A stretch of DNA of 64,000 nucleotides from Halobacteriales archaeon QS_1_68_20. Its GTDB lineage: Archaea; Halobacteriota; Halobacteria; Halobacteriales; PXRE01. The stretch spans positions 199,338-263,337 of the forward strand of contig PXRE01000026.1 of the NCBI GenBank assembly GCA_003021085.1, written 5' to 3'. Both the position numbers and the translations under genes were made by a program. Below, piece by piece: positions 38,492 through 46,404 of this stretch. Under the pieces are notes generated by a model. It did no database searches and was not told where the DNA came from. It saw only the letters and a list, made by a program, of their open reading frames with translations. Numbering within the stretch: the stretch's first letter is position 1; each line of letters begins with the position of its first letter.

Positions 38492-40078
38492 TCAGTCGTC
38501 GGATTCGGTCTTGATGTCCGCGGACAGGCCCTGGGCCATCTGGATGTCCTTCTGGTTGTTGAGCGTCCAGGCGGTGCGCTCGGTGACCGCCTCGATGGCC
38601 TCGCGGGCGCTGGGTGCACCCTTGCCGGACTTGCCGACGCCGCCGAACGGCAACTGGACCTCGGCACCGATGCACGGCAGGTTGGCGTACGCCAGCCCCG
38701 CCTTCCGGTGGTCGCGGTAGTAGTTGATCTGGCGGTAGTCCTCGGAGATGATCGCGCCGGCCAGGCCGTAGGGCACGTCGTTGTGGATCTCCATGGCGTC
38801 CTCGATGTCCCCGGAGTAGCTCATCAGCGCGACGTGTGGGCCGAACACCTCTTCGTGGATGCACCGGAGGTCCGGGTCGTAGTCGATCTCGTAGACGAAC
38901 GGCCCGACCCAGTGGCCGTTCGCGTAGCTGCCGCTACGCTCACCATCGGCGGCAGCGGCCGCCCCGTCCTCGTGGCCGTCGGGAATCTCCTCGTCGTCCA
39001 GTTCCGCGCGGTCGACCAGGACGTTCGCGCCCTCCTCGCGGGCCAGGTCGTTGTACTTGTGGAACTTCTCGACCTGGCTCTCGTCGATGACCGGCCCCAT
39101 GAACGTGTTCTCGTCCAGCGGGTCCCCCACGGACACCTCCTCGGCCAGTTCGACGAACCGCTCTTTGAACTCGTCGTAGACGTCCTCGTGGACGATCAGG
39201 CGCTCGGAGGAGACACAGCGCTGACCGGTCGTCTTGAACGAGGACATCACTGCGGAGTGCAGGGCGATGTCGAGGTCGGCCTCCTCGGTGACGACGATGG
39301 CGTTCTTGCCGCCCATCTCGAGGCTGAACTCCCGGCCCGGTTCGCCGCCGAGTTTGTCGCCGATCATGTGGCCGACCTCGGCGGACCCGGTGAACAGGAC
39401 GGTGTCGACGCGACCGTCCTCGACGATGGCGTTGCCCGCGTCGCCGAAGCCCTGGACCATGTTGAACACGCCGTCCGGGACGCCGGCGTCGACCATCATT
39501 TCGGCGACGATCTGGCCACACCACGGCGTCTGCTCGGCGGGCTTCCAGACCACCGTGTTCCCCTCGACCAGGGTGATCGCCATGTGCCAGAACGGGATGG
39601 CGACCGGGAAGTTCCAGGGCGTGATACACCCGACGACGCCCCGGGGCTGGCGTCGCATGTAGGCGTCTTTGCCGGCGATCTCGGAGGGAACCACGTCGCC
39701 TTTCGGGTGGCGGGCGTTGCCCGCGGCCCACTCGACCATGTGGTAGGCCTCGACGACGTCCGCCCGGCCCTCGCTGATCTCCTTGCCGCACTCCTTGGTG
39801 ACGATCTCGCCCAGTTCGTCGGTGCGCTCGCGCAGTTCGTGGTAGACGTCCCACAGCACCTCCGCCCGGTCAATGTAGGACATCGACTGCCACTCCTCCT
39901 GGGCCGCCTCCGCCTCGGTCACGGCCTGCTCGACGTCCGATTCGGTGGCCCGGTGGAAGCGAGCCAGGGTCTCGCCGGTCGCGGGATTGACGCTCTCGAA
40001 GGTCTCGTCGCCGCTGCTGTCGACCCATTCCCCGCCGATGTAGTGCCCGTGTACCTGCTCGGCCGTTTGTTCGCTCAT
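38492..40078 (-). CDS. NAD(P)-dependent aldehyde dehydrogenase
   Basis: 528 residues from the ATG at 40078 (MSEQTAEQVHGHYIGGEWVDSSGDETFESVNPATGE). The Rossmann and catalytic motifs are intact: GCITPWNFPVAIPFW, FTGSAEVGHMIG, the Glu in FSLEMGGKNAIVV and the nucleophile Cys in FKTTGQRCVSSERL. It oxidises an aldehyde to the acid. A Gly/Ala-rich acidic insertion (GHEDGAAAAADGERSGSYANG) in the region before the C-terminal EVFGPHVALM is unusual and lengthens the protein. Similarity is closest to semialdehyde dehydrogenases by pattern, but the substrate cannot be read off. Convergent with MaoC. Confidence 0.9.
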   Translation of the reverse strand: MSEQTAEQVHGHYIGGEWVDSSGDETFESVNPATGETLARFHRATESDVEQAVTEAEAAQEEWQSMSYIDRAEVLWDVYHELRERTDELGEIVTKECGKEISEGRADVVEAYHMVEWAAGNARHPKGDVVPSEIAGKDAYMRRQPRGVVGCITPWNFPVAIPFWHMAITLVEGNTVVWKPAEQTPWCGQIVAEMMVDAGVPDGVFNMVQGFGDAGNAIVEDGRVDTVLFTGSAEVGHMIGDKLGGEPGREFSLEMGGKNAIVVTEEADLDIALHSAVMSSFKTTGQRCVSSERLIVHEDVYDEFKERFVELAEEVSVGDPLDENTFMGPVIDESQVEKFHKYNDLAREEGANVLVDRAELDDEEIPDGHEDGAAAAADGERSGSYANGHWVGPFVYEIDYDPDLRCIHEEVFGPHVALMSYSGDIEDAMEIHNDVPYGLAGAIISEDYRQINYYRDHRKAGLAYANLPCIGAEVQLPFGGVGKSGKGAPSAREAIEAVTERTAWTLNNQKDIQMAQGLSADIKTESDD

Positions 40079-40202
40079 AGTCAGGACGAAGTTGGACGGG
40101 AGCAATGAAAAAGACTACTACTCTGCTGAGGCGTCGGCCAGGCCGGATTTCGTCGGGCCGTCCGGCGGTCCGGGTACGTCGACCGAACGGCTTCCCTTCC
40201 GG

Positions 40203-41009
40203 TCACGTCGCCCGGGCGGCCACCCGTTCGATCTCTCCCCGCAGGGCCGTCGTATCCACGTCGTGGTCTGGCCGCAACGAGACGACGTGCAGGAAGTCGC
40301 AGGCGCCGACTAGTTCCTCGCCGGAGTAGTGCTCGCTCGCGGCGGCGACGGCCGGCCGGGTGCCGATCCGCGGCGCGAGTGCCGACAGCGCCGAGGCCAG
40401 GTCGTACGACCGTGCGGCCTGCAGTCGGCCCTCCCGGACGTTGGTGGCGTCGATGAAGTACAGGTCCCCACCCTGGAGGAGGACGTTCTCGGCCCTGAGG
40501 TCGCCGTGGGCCAGTCCCACGCTGTGGACCCGCCGGAGCGCGCCGAACAGTTCCCCGGCCGTCTTGGCCACCTCCTCGTCGGCCAGTTCGTCCAGCGTCC
40601 GGAACTCCGGGAGGTACTCCATCACGACCACGGCCAGGCCGTCGACGTCGAAGGCGTCGACCGGTTCCGGAGCGTTCACCCCGAGTTCGCGCATCCGCTG
40701 GGTCGCCTCGAACTCGTGTTCGGCCATCGCCAGCGGCGTGTCGAAGGTCTCGAAGAACCACTCCGTGCCGGCACTGACCGCGCCCAGGTTCCGGGCGCCG
40801 GTGAACACCGCGTGGACCCAGGAGTTCTGGACGGAGACGACCTTGACGAACCACTCGTCGTCGACGACCAGTGGCGTCGACAGCCAGTTGTCGGCTTCCA
40901 GGAACTCTACCCGCAGTTCGTCCCGGCCGTACCGCCGGGCGATTTCGCGGGCGACCAGCTCCAGCCTGGGCCAGTCGATCGTGCCCCGTACGAGCCGGCG
41001 AATGCCCAT
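40203..41009 (-). CDS. RIO-like / lipopolysaccharide-kinase-fold protein kinase
   Basis: 268 residues. WFVKVVSVQNSW near residue 56 carries the ATP-binding Lys, the catalytic loop is GLAHGDLRAENVLL near 168, and the metal loop is LYFIDATNV near 184. The HGDLxxxN motif with a short sequence and no glycine-rich loop fits RIO-type or related atypical kinases. EYLPEFRTLDELADEEVAK is the hinge. Role and substrate are unknown; archaeal RIO kinases act in ribosome maturation, but this one differs from RIO1/RIO2. TATA-like CCTATAAGCC lies upstream of the ATG at 41009. Divergent from acyl-CoA dehydrogenase. Confidence 0.75.
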   Translation of the reverse strand: MGIRRLVRGTIDWPRLELVAREIARRYGRDELRVEFLEADNWLSTPLVVDDEWFVKVVSVQNSWVHAVFTGARNLGAVSAGTEWFFETFDTPLAMAEHEFEATQRMRELGVNAPEPVDAFDVDGLAVVVMEYLPEFRTLDELADEEVAKTAGELFGALRRVHSVGLAHGDLRAENVLLQGGDLYFIDATNVREGRLQAARSYDLASALSALAPRIGTRPAVAAASEHYSGEELVGACDFLHVVSLRPDHDVDTTALRGEIERVAARAT

Positions 41010-41109
41010 TCAGGTGCTACTCCGCTCCCCTGGCTTATAGGCGTGCGGGCCAACTGCGTCGGTCGGTCCCCTTCGCAGTCTTTATTCCGGCAGCAGGCAA
41101 CGTTCGCAC

Positions 41110-42252
41110 ATGGACTTCGAGTTGCCGGCCGAGCACCGGATGATGCGCGAGGAGGTCCGGCGCTTCTGCGAGGAGGAGATCGAGCCGCTCGCCCAGGAGA
41201 TCGAGGACGAACACCGCTTCCCCGCGGAGATATTCGAGCAACTCGGCGAACTCGACGTGATGGGCGTCCCCGTCGCCGAGGAGTACGGCGGCCTCGGCGG
41301 CGACCAGTTGATGTACGCGCTCGTCACCGAGGAGATCGGCCGCGTCTCGGGGTCGGTCGGCCTCTCGTACGCCGCCCACGTCTCGCTGGCGTCGAAACCC
41401 ATCGAACTGTTCGGCACCGACGAGCAGAAAGCGGAGTGGCTCCGCCCCCTGGCGGAGGGCGAGTACGTCGGCGGGTGGGCCCTGACCGAACCCGGTAGCG
41501 GCTCGGACGCCAGCGACATGGACACCATCGCGGAGCAAGACGGCGACGAGTGGGTGCTCAACGGCACCAAGCAGTTCATCACCAACGCCAGTGAGGCCGG
41601 GTCCGTTCTCGTGAAGGCCGTCACCGACCCCGAGGCGGGCTACGACGGCATCTCGACGTTCATCGTCGACCCCCGCAACGACGACGGCTTCGAGGTCACC
41701 ACCGTCTGGGACAAGATGGGCCTGAACGCCTCCCCGACCTGCGAGATTCAACTCGACGACGTCCGCATCCCCGAGGACCGCCTGCTCGGCGAGGAGGGCG
41801 AGGGCTGGAAGCAGACCATGAAAACCCTCCAGGGCGGTCGCATCTCCATCGCCGCCCTCTCGGTGGGACTGGCCCAGGGTGCCTACGAACACGCGAAGGA
41901 GTACGCCGTCGAGCGCGAGCAGTTCGGCAAGCCCATCTCGAAGTTCGACGCCATCCGGAACAAGATCGTCGAGATGCGCCGCAAGACCGAGCGCGCCCGC
42001 CTGCTCACCCACAAGGCGGCCTGGCAGTACGACCAGGGCGAGGAGGTCGTCGAGGAGTCCGCGCTGGCGAAGTGGGACGCGAGCGAGGCCGCCCGCGAGG
42101 TGGCCGAGGACGCCGTCCAGGTGCTCGGCGGCTACGGCTACACCGAGGACTTCGCCCCCCAGCGGTACTACCGCGACGCCAAACTCATGGAGATCGGCGA
42201 GGGGACCAGCGAGATCCAGCAGATGGTCATCGGCCGCGAACTCGGGCTCTGA
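41110..42252 (+). CDS. Acyl-CoA dehydrogenase
   Basis: 380 residues, full length. GWALTEPGSGSDASDMDT and EWVLNGTKQFITNASEAG form the FAD-binding middle domain. The C-terminal helical domain has EREQFGKPISKFDAIRNKI and the catalytic region DAVQVLGGYGYTEDFAPQRYYRDAKLMEIGEGTSEIQQMVIGREL, where the Glu of the final IGEGTSEI is the usual base for short-chain types. It introduces the alpha-beta double bond in fatty acyl or branched-chain acyl-CoA and passes electrons to ETF. TTTATTCC 24-29 bp before the ATG suggests a leaderless mRNA. No ETF gene lies nearby. Confidence 0.93.
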   Translation: MDFELPAEHRMMREEVRRFCEEEIEPLAQEIEDEHRFPAEIFEQLGELDVMGVPVAEEYGGLGGDQLMYALVTEEIGRVSGSVGLSYAAHVSLASKPIELFGTDEQKAEWLRPLAEGEYVGGWALTEPGSGSDASDMDTIAEQDGDEWVLNGTKQFITNASEAGSVLVKAVTDPEAGYDGISTFIVDPRNDDGFEVTTVWDKMGLNASPTCEIQLDDVRIPEDRLLGEEGEGWKQTMKTLQGGRISIAALSVGLAQGAYEHAKEYAVEREQFGKPISKFDAIRNKIVEMRRKTERARLLTHKAAWQYDQGEEVVEESALAKWDASEAAREVAEDAVQVLGGYGYTEDFAPQRYYRDAKLMEIGEGTSEIQQMVIGRELGL

Positions 42253-42333
42253 GGTAGCACTCTCTCTTCTGTCCGCCGGATCCCGGACGGACCGGCGTCC
42301 GCCTGCGCTTCGCTCGACTGACCGTCGCGTTCG

Positions 42334-43125
42334 TCACTGCCCCGCCCGGTCGAGCGCGTCCCGCGGGTACGTCGACTTCGCTCGCTCGGCGACGGCCGGA
42401 TCGACGTCGACAGTGGCGAAGGGGTGATCCTCGTCCGTCCGGGCCAGCACCGTCCCGTCGGGGCTGGTCACCCAGCCCGCACCGCCGAAGGTGACGCCCT
42501 CGGCCGACCCCGAGCGGTTCGAGGACGCGAGGTACGCGCCCGCCAGCACCCCCATCGTCCGGGCGCCGGCCAGCCACTTCTCGGTCGTCCGCCGCTCGGT
42601 CACGCGGGGGTTGACCAGCAGGTCCACGCCCGCGCGGCCGTACCGCCGGACCTCGTTGCTCGCCCACAGGTCCGTGCAGACCAGCGGCCCGACGTCGAGG
42701 CCAGCGGTAGTCACGCTGTCGAACGATCCGTCCCCGGCGTCGTACCACGACGCCTCCTCGAACCCGGGCTCGTCGGGGAGGTAGCTCTTGACGTGGACGC
42801 CGCGGGTCTCGCCGTCCGCGTGGACGAACCCCTCGTTGTACCGGGCGCCGTCCCGGAAGACGGGCCGGGACCCGACGACCGTCGCCGGGGCGAAGGCCTC
42901 CAGCCGCGATAGCCAGGACTCGTGGGCGTCGACTGCCCGCTTCCACTCGTCGTCGACGGCCGACGCCGCCGGGTCACGCGCCGACAGCCACGGGGAGAAC
43001 GGCATCTCGGGCAACACGACGAGGTCGGTGTCGTTCGCGTCGGCGTGGTCCACCAGCGCGTCGAACCGCGAATCGAAGGTCTCGTCCTCGAAGTCGGGGA
43101 GTTCACAGACGGTGACGCTGACCAT
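42334..43125 (-). CDS. Carbon-nitrogen hydrolase (nitrilase superfamily), second copy
   Basis: 263 residues. The catalytic Glu is in DLVVLPEMPFSPW near residue 40, the Lys in GVHVKSYLPDEPGF near 137, and the Cys in DVGPLVCTDLWASNEVRRYGRAGVDLL near 170. MVSVTVCELPDFEDETFDSRFDALVDHADANDTDL is the N-terminus. It is diverged from the nitrilase at 36769: C-T-D-L-W replaces C-Y-D-L-R, so it belongs to another branch (amidase or nitrilase). The gene stands upstream of no obvious partner and is on the opposite strand from acyl-CoA dehydrogenase, 81 bp from its stop. Confidence 0.85.
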   Translation of the reverse strand: MVSVTVCELPDFEDETFDSRFDALVDHADANDTDLVVLPEMPFSPWLSARDPAASAVDDEWKRAVDAHESWLSRLEAFAPATVVGSRPVFRDGARYNEGFVHADGETRGVHVKSYLPDEPGFEEASWYDAGDGSFDSVTTAGLDVGPLVCTDLWASNEVRRYGRAGVDLLVNPRVTERRTTEKWLAGARTMGVLAGAYLASSNRSGSAEGVTFGGAGWVTSPDGTVLARTDEDHPFATVDVDPAVAERAKSTYPRDALDRAGQ

Positions 43126-43214
43126 GTAGGTGCCCCCGCGAGCGTTGCAGAAAACCGTTCTGACGCCGGAGGGGTTGGCCGGATTCGGGTCGCGCTGGCG
43201 TCACCGGCGAGCGA

Positions 43215-44171
43215 TCAATCGTCGGCCGCCGCGGGCGCGTCGCCGTCGGCCTCGAACTCCTCGACCGGTTTCGGGAACTCCCGGAGGTCGTAGTGGATGG
43301 AGATGCCGGCCTTGGCGCCGTGGCCCATGGCGACCGGAATCTGGCTGTGGTCCGGCGTGAGGTCCCCGACGGCGTACAGGCCGTCGACGGAGGTACGGCC
43401 GTGGTCGTCCACGACGACGGCCCCGTCGTTCAACTCGGCGCCCACCGCGTCCGCGAGTTCGTTGTTGTACTCCGCGCCGTACATGGCGAACCCGCCGCGG
43501 TACTCCCGGACGGACCCGTCGGAGAACTCCATGCTCTCCAGCCACCCGTCCTCGTCGTTGGTGACGCCCACGACGTCCTCCGGGATCACCTCGATGGGGT
43601 GGGCGCGCAGCTGCCGTTCGGTGTCGCCGCTCCAGGTCGGTTCGTCGCCGTTCAACAGCAGGTCCACCTCGTCGGTGAAGTTCAGCATGATCATCGCCAC
43701 CATCGCGGCGCTGTCGCCGTGGCCCATCACGTACACTGACTCGTCCTCGAAGACTGCGGCGTCACAGTGGAGGCAGTAGTGCAGTCCCCGCGCTGTCCGC
43801 GGGAGCGGCGGGTCCGGGCGGACGTCGTTGAACCCGGTTGCGAGGACGACGCGTTCGGCGCGGTAGGACTCGTCGCTGGCCGTCCGGAGGGTGAAGCCGT
43901 CGTCGTCGCGTTCCAGTTCGGTCACGTACCCGCGGGCGACGTCCGCCCCGGAGTCCTCGATCTGTTCGCGGGCGGTCGAGAGGAACTCGTTGCCCGAGAC
44001 CGTCTCGGGGACGCCGATCACGTTGTGGGTGTCGGCCATCATCGCGGCCCGGCCGCCGCCGCGGTCGATCACGACGGTGTCGTGGCCCAGTCGAGCAGTG
44101 TAGAGTGCGGCGCTGAGGCCGCCGGGGCCGCCGCCGACGACGGCGACATCGTAGGAGTCGGTTCCGGTCAT
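43215..44171 (-). CDS. Thioredoxin-reductase-like flavoprotein
   Basis: 318 residues from the ATG at 44171 (MTGTDSYDVAVVGGGPGGLSAALYTARLGHDTVVID). The track frame of 514 residues runs beyond the start. The FAD GxGxxG site is at residues 11-17, the redox pair is HYCLHCDAAVF near 132 (CxxCD), a weakened NADPH site reads VYVMGHGDSAAM, and the second FAD motif is DGLYAVGDLTPDHSQIPVAMGHGAKAG. The group is annotated as NAD(P)/FAD-dependent oxidoreductase or thioredoxin reductase; its partner may be a thioredoxin such as that at 48686, but there is no direct evidence. A 5-bp inverted repeat lies just before the ATG. Confidence 0.85.
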   Translation of the reverse strand: MTGTDSYDVAVVGGGPGGLSAALYTARLGHDTVVIDRGGGRAAMMADTHNVIGVPETVSGNEFLSTAREQIEDSGADVARGYVTELERDDDGFTLRTASDESYRAERVVLATGFNDVRPDPPLPRTARGLHYCLHCDAAVFEDESVYVMGHGDSAAMVAMIMLNFTDEVDLLLNGDEPTWSGDTERQLRAHPIEVIPEDVVGVTNDEDGWLESMEFSDGSVREYRGGFAMYGAEYNNELADAVGAELNDGAVVVDDHGRTSVDGLYAVGDLTPDHSQIPVAMGHGAKAGISIHYDLREFPKPVEEFEADGDAPAAADD

Positions 44172-44172
44172 A

Positions 44173-44187
44173 GTTACGTTGTGTAAC
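44173..44187 (-). promoter_or_regulatory. Inverted repeat GTTAC-5-GTAAC at the thioredoxin-reductase-like start
   Basis: GTTACGTTGTGTAAC is a perfect 5-bp inverted repeat beginning 1 nt upstream of the ATG at 44171. It sits where bound protein would block translation or transcription start, as with Lrp- or PadR-type operators. TATA-like AGTTTTATTTG (minus strand) lies near 44206-44216. No known operator is claimed. Confidence 0.35.
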
Positions 44188-44309
44188 CTCGTAGCGGACA
44201 CCCACAAATAAAACTGTGCTAACCTCGAGGTAATTCCCCGACGGCACCACCGGAGCGACGCCCTGTGCTGAGTTTTATGTACGAGGCCGGGACCAACCCG
44301 CCCCGAACC

Positions 44310-45593
44310 ATGCGAGAGCGGACCGGACGACGCGCGTTCGTCGCGGCACTCGGAACGGCGGTCGGAATCGCTGGCTGTACCGGCGGATCCGACGATGAAG
44401 GGCCCGACGGCGACGGGCCAGCGGAGAACGAATCGACCACGCCAACTGCGACGCCGGAGTCGGCCACCACCGACGGCCCCGTCACCCTCGGCCTGGTCAC
44501 CGAGTCCGACACTTACCAGGGACGGGCAGAGCGGGACGCGGCCGACGCGGCGGTGGCCCACCTGAACGACGCCGGCGGCGTCCTCGGTCGGGAGGTCGAA
44601 CTCGTCGTGAGAGAGCACGACGGGAAACGGACGGGCGAACTCGTCGACGAACTCGGATCGCTGGCCGAGGCAGGTGCCGTGGGCGTCGTCCATCACGCGG
44701 CCAGCGGTGCCCACGACTGGGCGGCCGAAGCGGCAAGCCGGGAGGTGATGCACGTCCACAACGGGCTACTGCCGGACTTCCTGGTCGGTGCCGGCGACAC
44801 GGGCGGGCGGTCCTACGTCGCCGCGACCGGCCGCGACGGCCGCCAGGACGGGTTGGCGCTCGGCCTCGCGCTCGACCGGGCACTCCACGCGGACGACGCG
44901 GCACTCGTGTACCCGCGTGTCCACCGGTCGCTCGCGGACCTCGCCACCCGCGGCTTCTCCGGATCGATCGCGACGGAAGTCGAGTACGCGCCGTTCGGCG
45001 AACCCGTCGACGGCGAGGCAGTCCTCGACCAGCTGACCGACGCGGACCCGGAGGCGGCCGTCTTCCTCGGCCACCGGTGGGCCGCGACCGAGCGGGTGTT
45101 CCGGACCGCTGTCCGCCGGGGATTCGACGCCGACTGGGTCACGACGGGCGTCGACGGGGAGGGCGTCGCCGACATCGCCCGGGACCTGCCGGGGAGCGTC
45201 TACGGCGTCCACGCGAATTCCGACGTCACCCGGGGTACGTCCGCCCTCGACCCTTGGCCGGAGGAAGCTACCGGGCGCTGGTACCGGACCTACGACGCCG
45301 TGATGCTCCTCGCGCTGGCGGTGGAGCGCACCGGCACGGCCACCGGGCCCGCCGTCGCGGAGCACGTCCGGACGGTCTCGCGGCCCCCGGGCGACACGGT
45401 GGGCGTCGAGGAGTTCGGGACGGCCAGGTCACTGCTCGCGGAGGGGACCGACGTGGACTACCGCGGTGCCTCGGGCGCTGTGGACCTCGGGCCGGGAATG
45501 GCGGCGCTGGTCCCCTTCGACGTCGAACCCGTCGGCGGCGGGTCGACCGTTGCGGAACTCCCACGGGACGCCTTCGAGGACCGCCTGGGATAG
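44310..45593 (+). CDS. Leu/Ile/Val-type ABC transporter substrate-binding lipoprotein
   Basis: 427 residues from the ATG at 44310. The N-terminus MRERTGRRAFVAALGTAVGIAGCTGG is a Tat-type lipoprotein signal (RRAF, lipobox IAGC), followed by an acidic Pro/Thr linker. The core (VTLGLVTESDTYQGRAERDAADAAVAHLNDAGGVLGREVELVVREHDGK) is a periplasmic-binding-protein type 1 fold, as in LivJ/LivK. It would capture a branched-chain amino acid, amide or similar ligand outside the cell. No permease or ATPase gene lies beside it. The C-terminal half ends GGSTVAELPRDAFEDRLG. Divergent from the reductase gene. Confidence 0.85.
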   Translation: MRERTGRRAFVAALGTAVGIAGCTGGSDDEGPDGDGPAENESTTPTATPESATTDGPVTLGLVTESDTYQGRAERDAADAAVAHLNDAGGVLGREVELVVREHDGKRTGELVDELGSLAEAGAVGVVHHAASGAHDWAAEAASREVMHVHNGLLPDFLVGAGDTGGRSYVAATGRDGRQDGLALGLALDRALHADDAALVYPRVHRSLADLATRGFSGSIATEVEYAPFGEPVDGEAVLDQLTDADPEAAVFLGHRWAATERVFRTAVRRGFDADWVTTGVDGEGVADIARDLPGSVYGVHANSDVTRGTSALDPWPEEATGRWYRTYDAVMLLALAVERTGTATGPAVAEHVRTVSRPPGDTVGVEEFGTARSLLAEGTDVDYRGASGAVDLGPGMAALVPFDVEPVGGGSTVAELPRDAFEDRLG

Positions 45594-45709
45594 GGGGCCG
45601 CCCGGATCCCCGGCGACGGCGGCCGTCGCTGGTCAGAACGAGGACGTTCGGCCAGAAGGTGAGTCCCACCGAAACGATGCGATTCAGTCGAGTGATCGAC
45701 GCGGTCGTC

Positions 45710-45740
45710 TCAGGGCCAGTTGTTGCCCTACTCGTAGGCC
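45710..45740 (-). repeat. Remnant of the gdh 3' end next to the PIN toxin
   Basis: TCAGGGCCAGTTG.. at 45710-45740 matches the stop and last ten codons of glutamate dehydrogenase at 46405-46435 in 27 of 31 bases, same orientation. In the remnant the CAG codon before GG-N-W-P has become TAG (QAYE-stop-GNNWP). It lies downstream of the toxin gene, so the two gdh 3' ends flank the toxin module. Confidence 0.75.
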
Positions 45741-45774
45741 TGGACAGGCAATTGAGAAGGTTATCGAGGTAGTG

Positions 45775-46170
45775 TCAGGCCTCTTCACTCAGAATCGTTT
45801 CGGGTGTCGACGCCCCTGCGTCGATCAGCTCGGTATCGAACGTCACGAGTCGTGCGTTTTGGTCACGAGCGAGAATCAAACAATCCATCGGATAGAGAAG
45901 TTCGTCTTGCTGGATCCGATTCGCCGCGAGTAAATCTGACGTGTCGTGGAATACGGGATCGACTCGATCTTCGATGTCCTCGATCGTCGATCTAACCTCG
46001 TCCTTTTCGATTTGTTTCTTTTTCGTCAACACTGTTCGCAGCTCCATGAGGTTGGGCAGGGACGTCTGGACGTCGAAATCACGGTTCAGTAGCTCAGTCT
46101 CGACCTTACCGCGTTCCGGTTCGTCGGTGAGATTGGCGACGAAGACGTTCGTATCGACGAAAACGGTCAT
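45775..46170 (-). CDS. vapC: PIN-domain toxin, VapC family
   Basis: 131 residues from the ATG at 46170. The acidic PIN residues are present: Asp in FVDTNVFVA near residue 6, Glu in NLMELRTVL near 43, Asp in YPMDCLILA near 96 and Asp in VTFDTEL near 112. VapC toxins are RNases that cut tRNA or rRNA and stop translation until the antitoxin binds. The codon use is closer to AT-richer accessory DNA than the neighbours. The upstream frame overlaps its start (TGA/ATG) and looks like its antitoxin, but carries a frameshift at its own start. Confidence 0.8.
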   Translation of the reverse strand: MTVFVDTNVFVANLTDEPERGKVETELLNRDFDVQTSLPNLMELRTVLTKKKQIEKDEVRSTIEDIEDRVDPVFHDTSDLLAANRIQQDELLYPMDCLILARDQNARLVTFDTELIDAGASTPETILSEEA

Positions 46171-46321
46171 CGATCTTCTCGTAGACGACGGACGGCCGCC
46201 ACCGAGTCGACCTCGACGTCCGCAAACCGACCAGCGAGTAGATCGCCGAGACGGATCTGTCCGTTTTCTTCTTCGTCGTCGTCGGCCCAACCGCAGTGAA
46301 GTCCCGAGCTCTGTTCCCCAT
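46167..46321 (-). pseudogene. Antitoxin-like gene upstream of vapC, frameshifted at its start codon
   Basis: The frame ending TGA at 46167 reads EQSSGLHCGWADDDEEENGQIRLGDLLAGRFADVEVDSVAAVRRLREDR. Its stop overlaps the vapC ATG (ATGA), as in a typical antitoxin-toxin pair, and it is acidic. It has no start codon in phase. An ATG at 46321 is followed by GGGG where GGGGG would bring the whole frame in phase, so a one-base loss in a G run explains the break. The 71-residue frame in the track is the shifted reading. Confidence 0.5.
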
Positions 46322-46404
46322 AACGGATCGACCTACCGCCTAATCCTTCAACGTTGTTTGGAGAACCAGGGTTCGGGTCGACCGTCCGGTCGAGTCGTTA
46401 CGGT

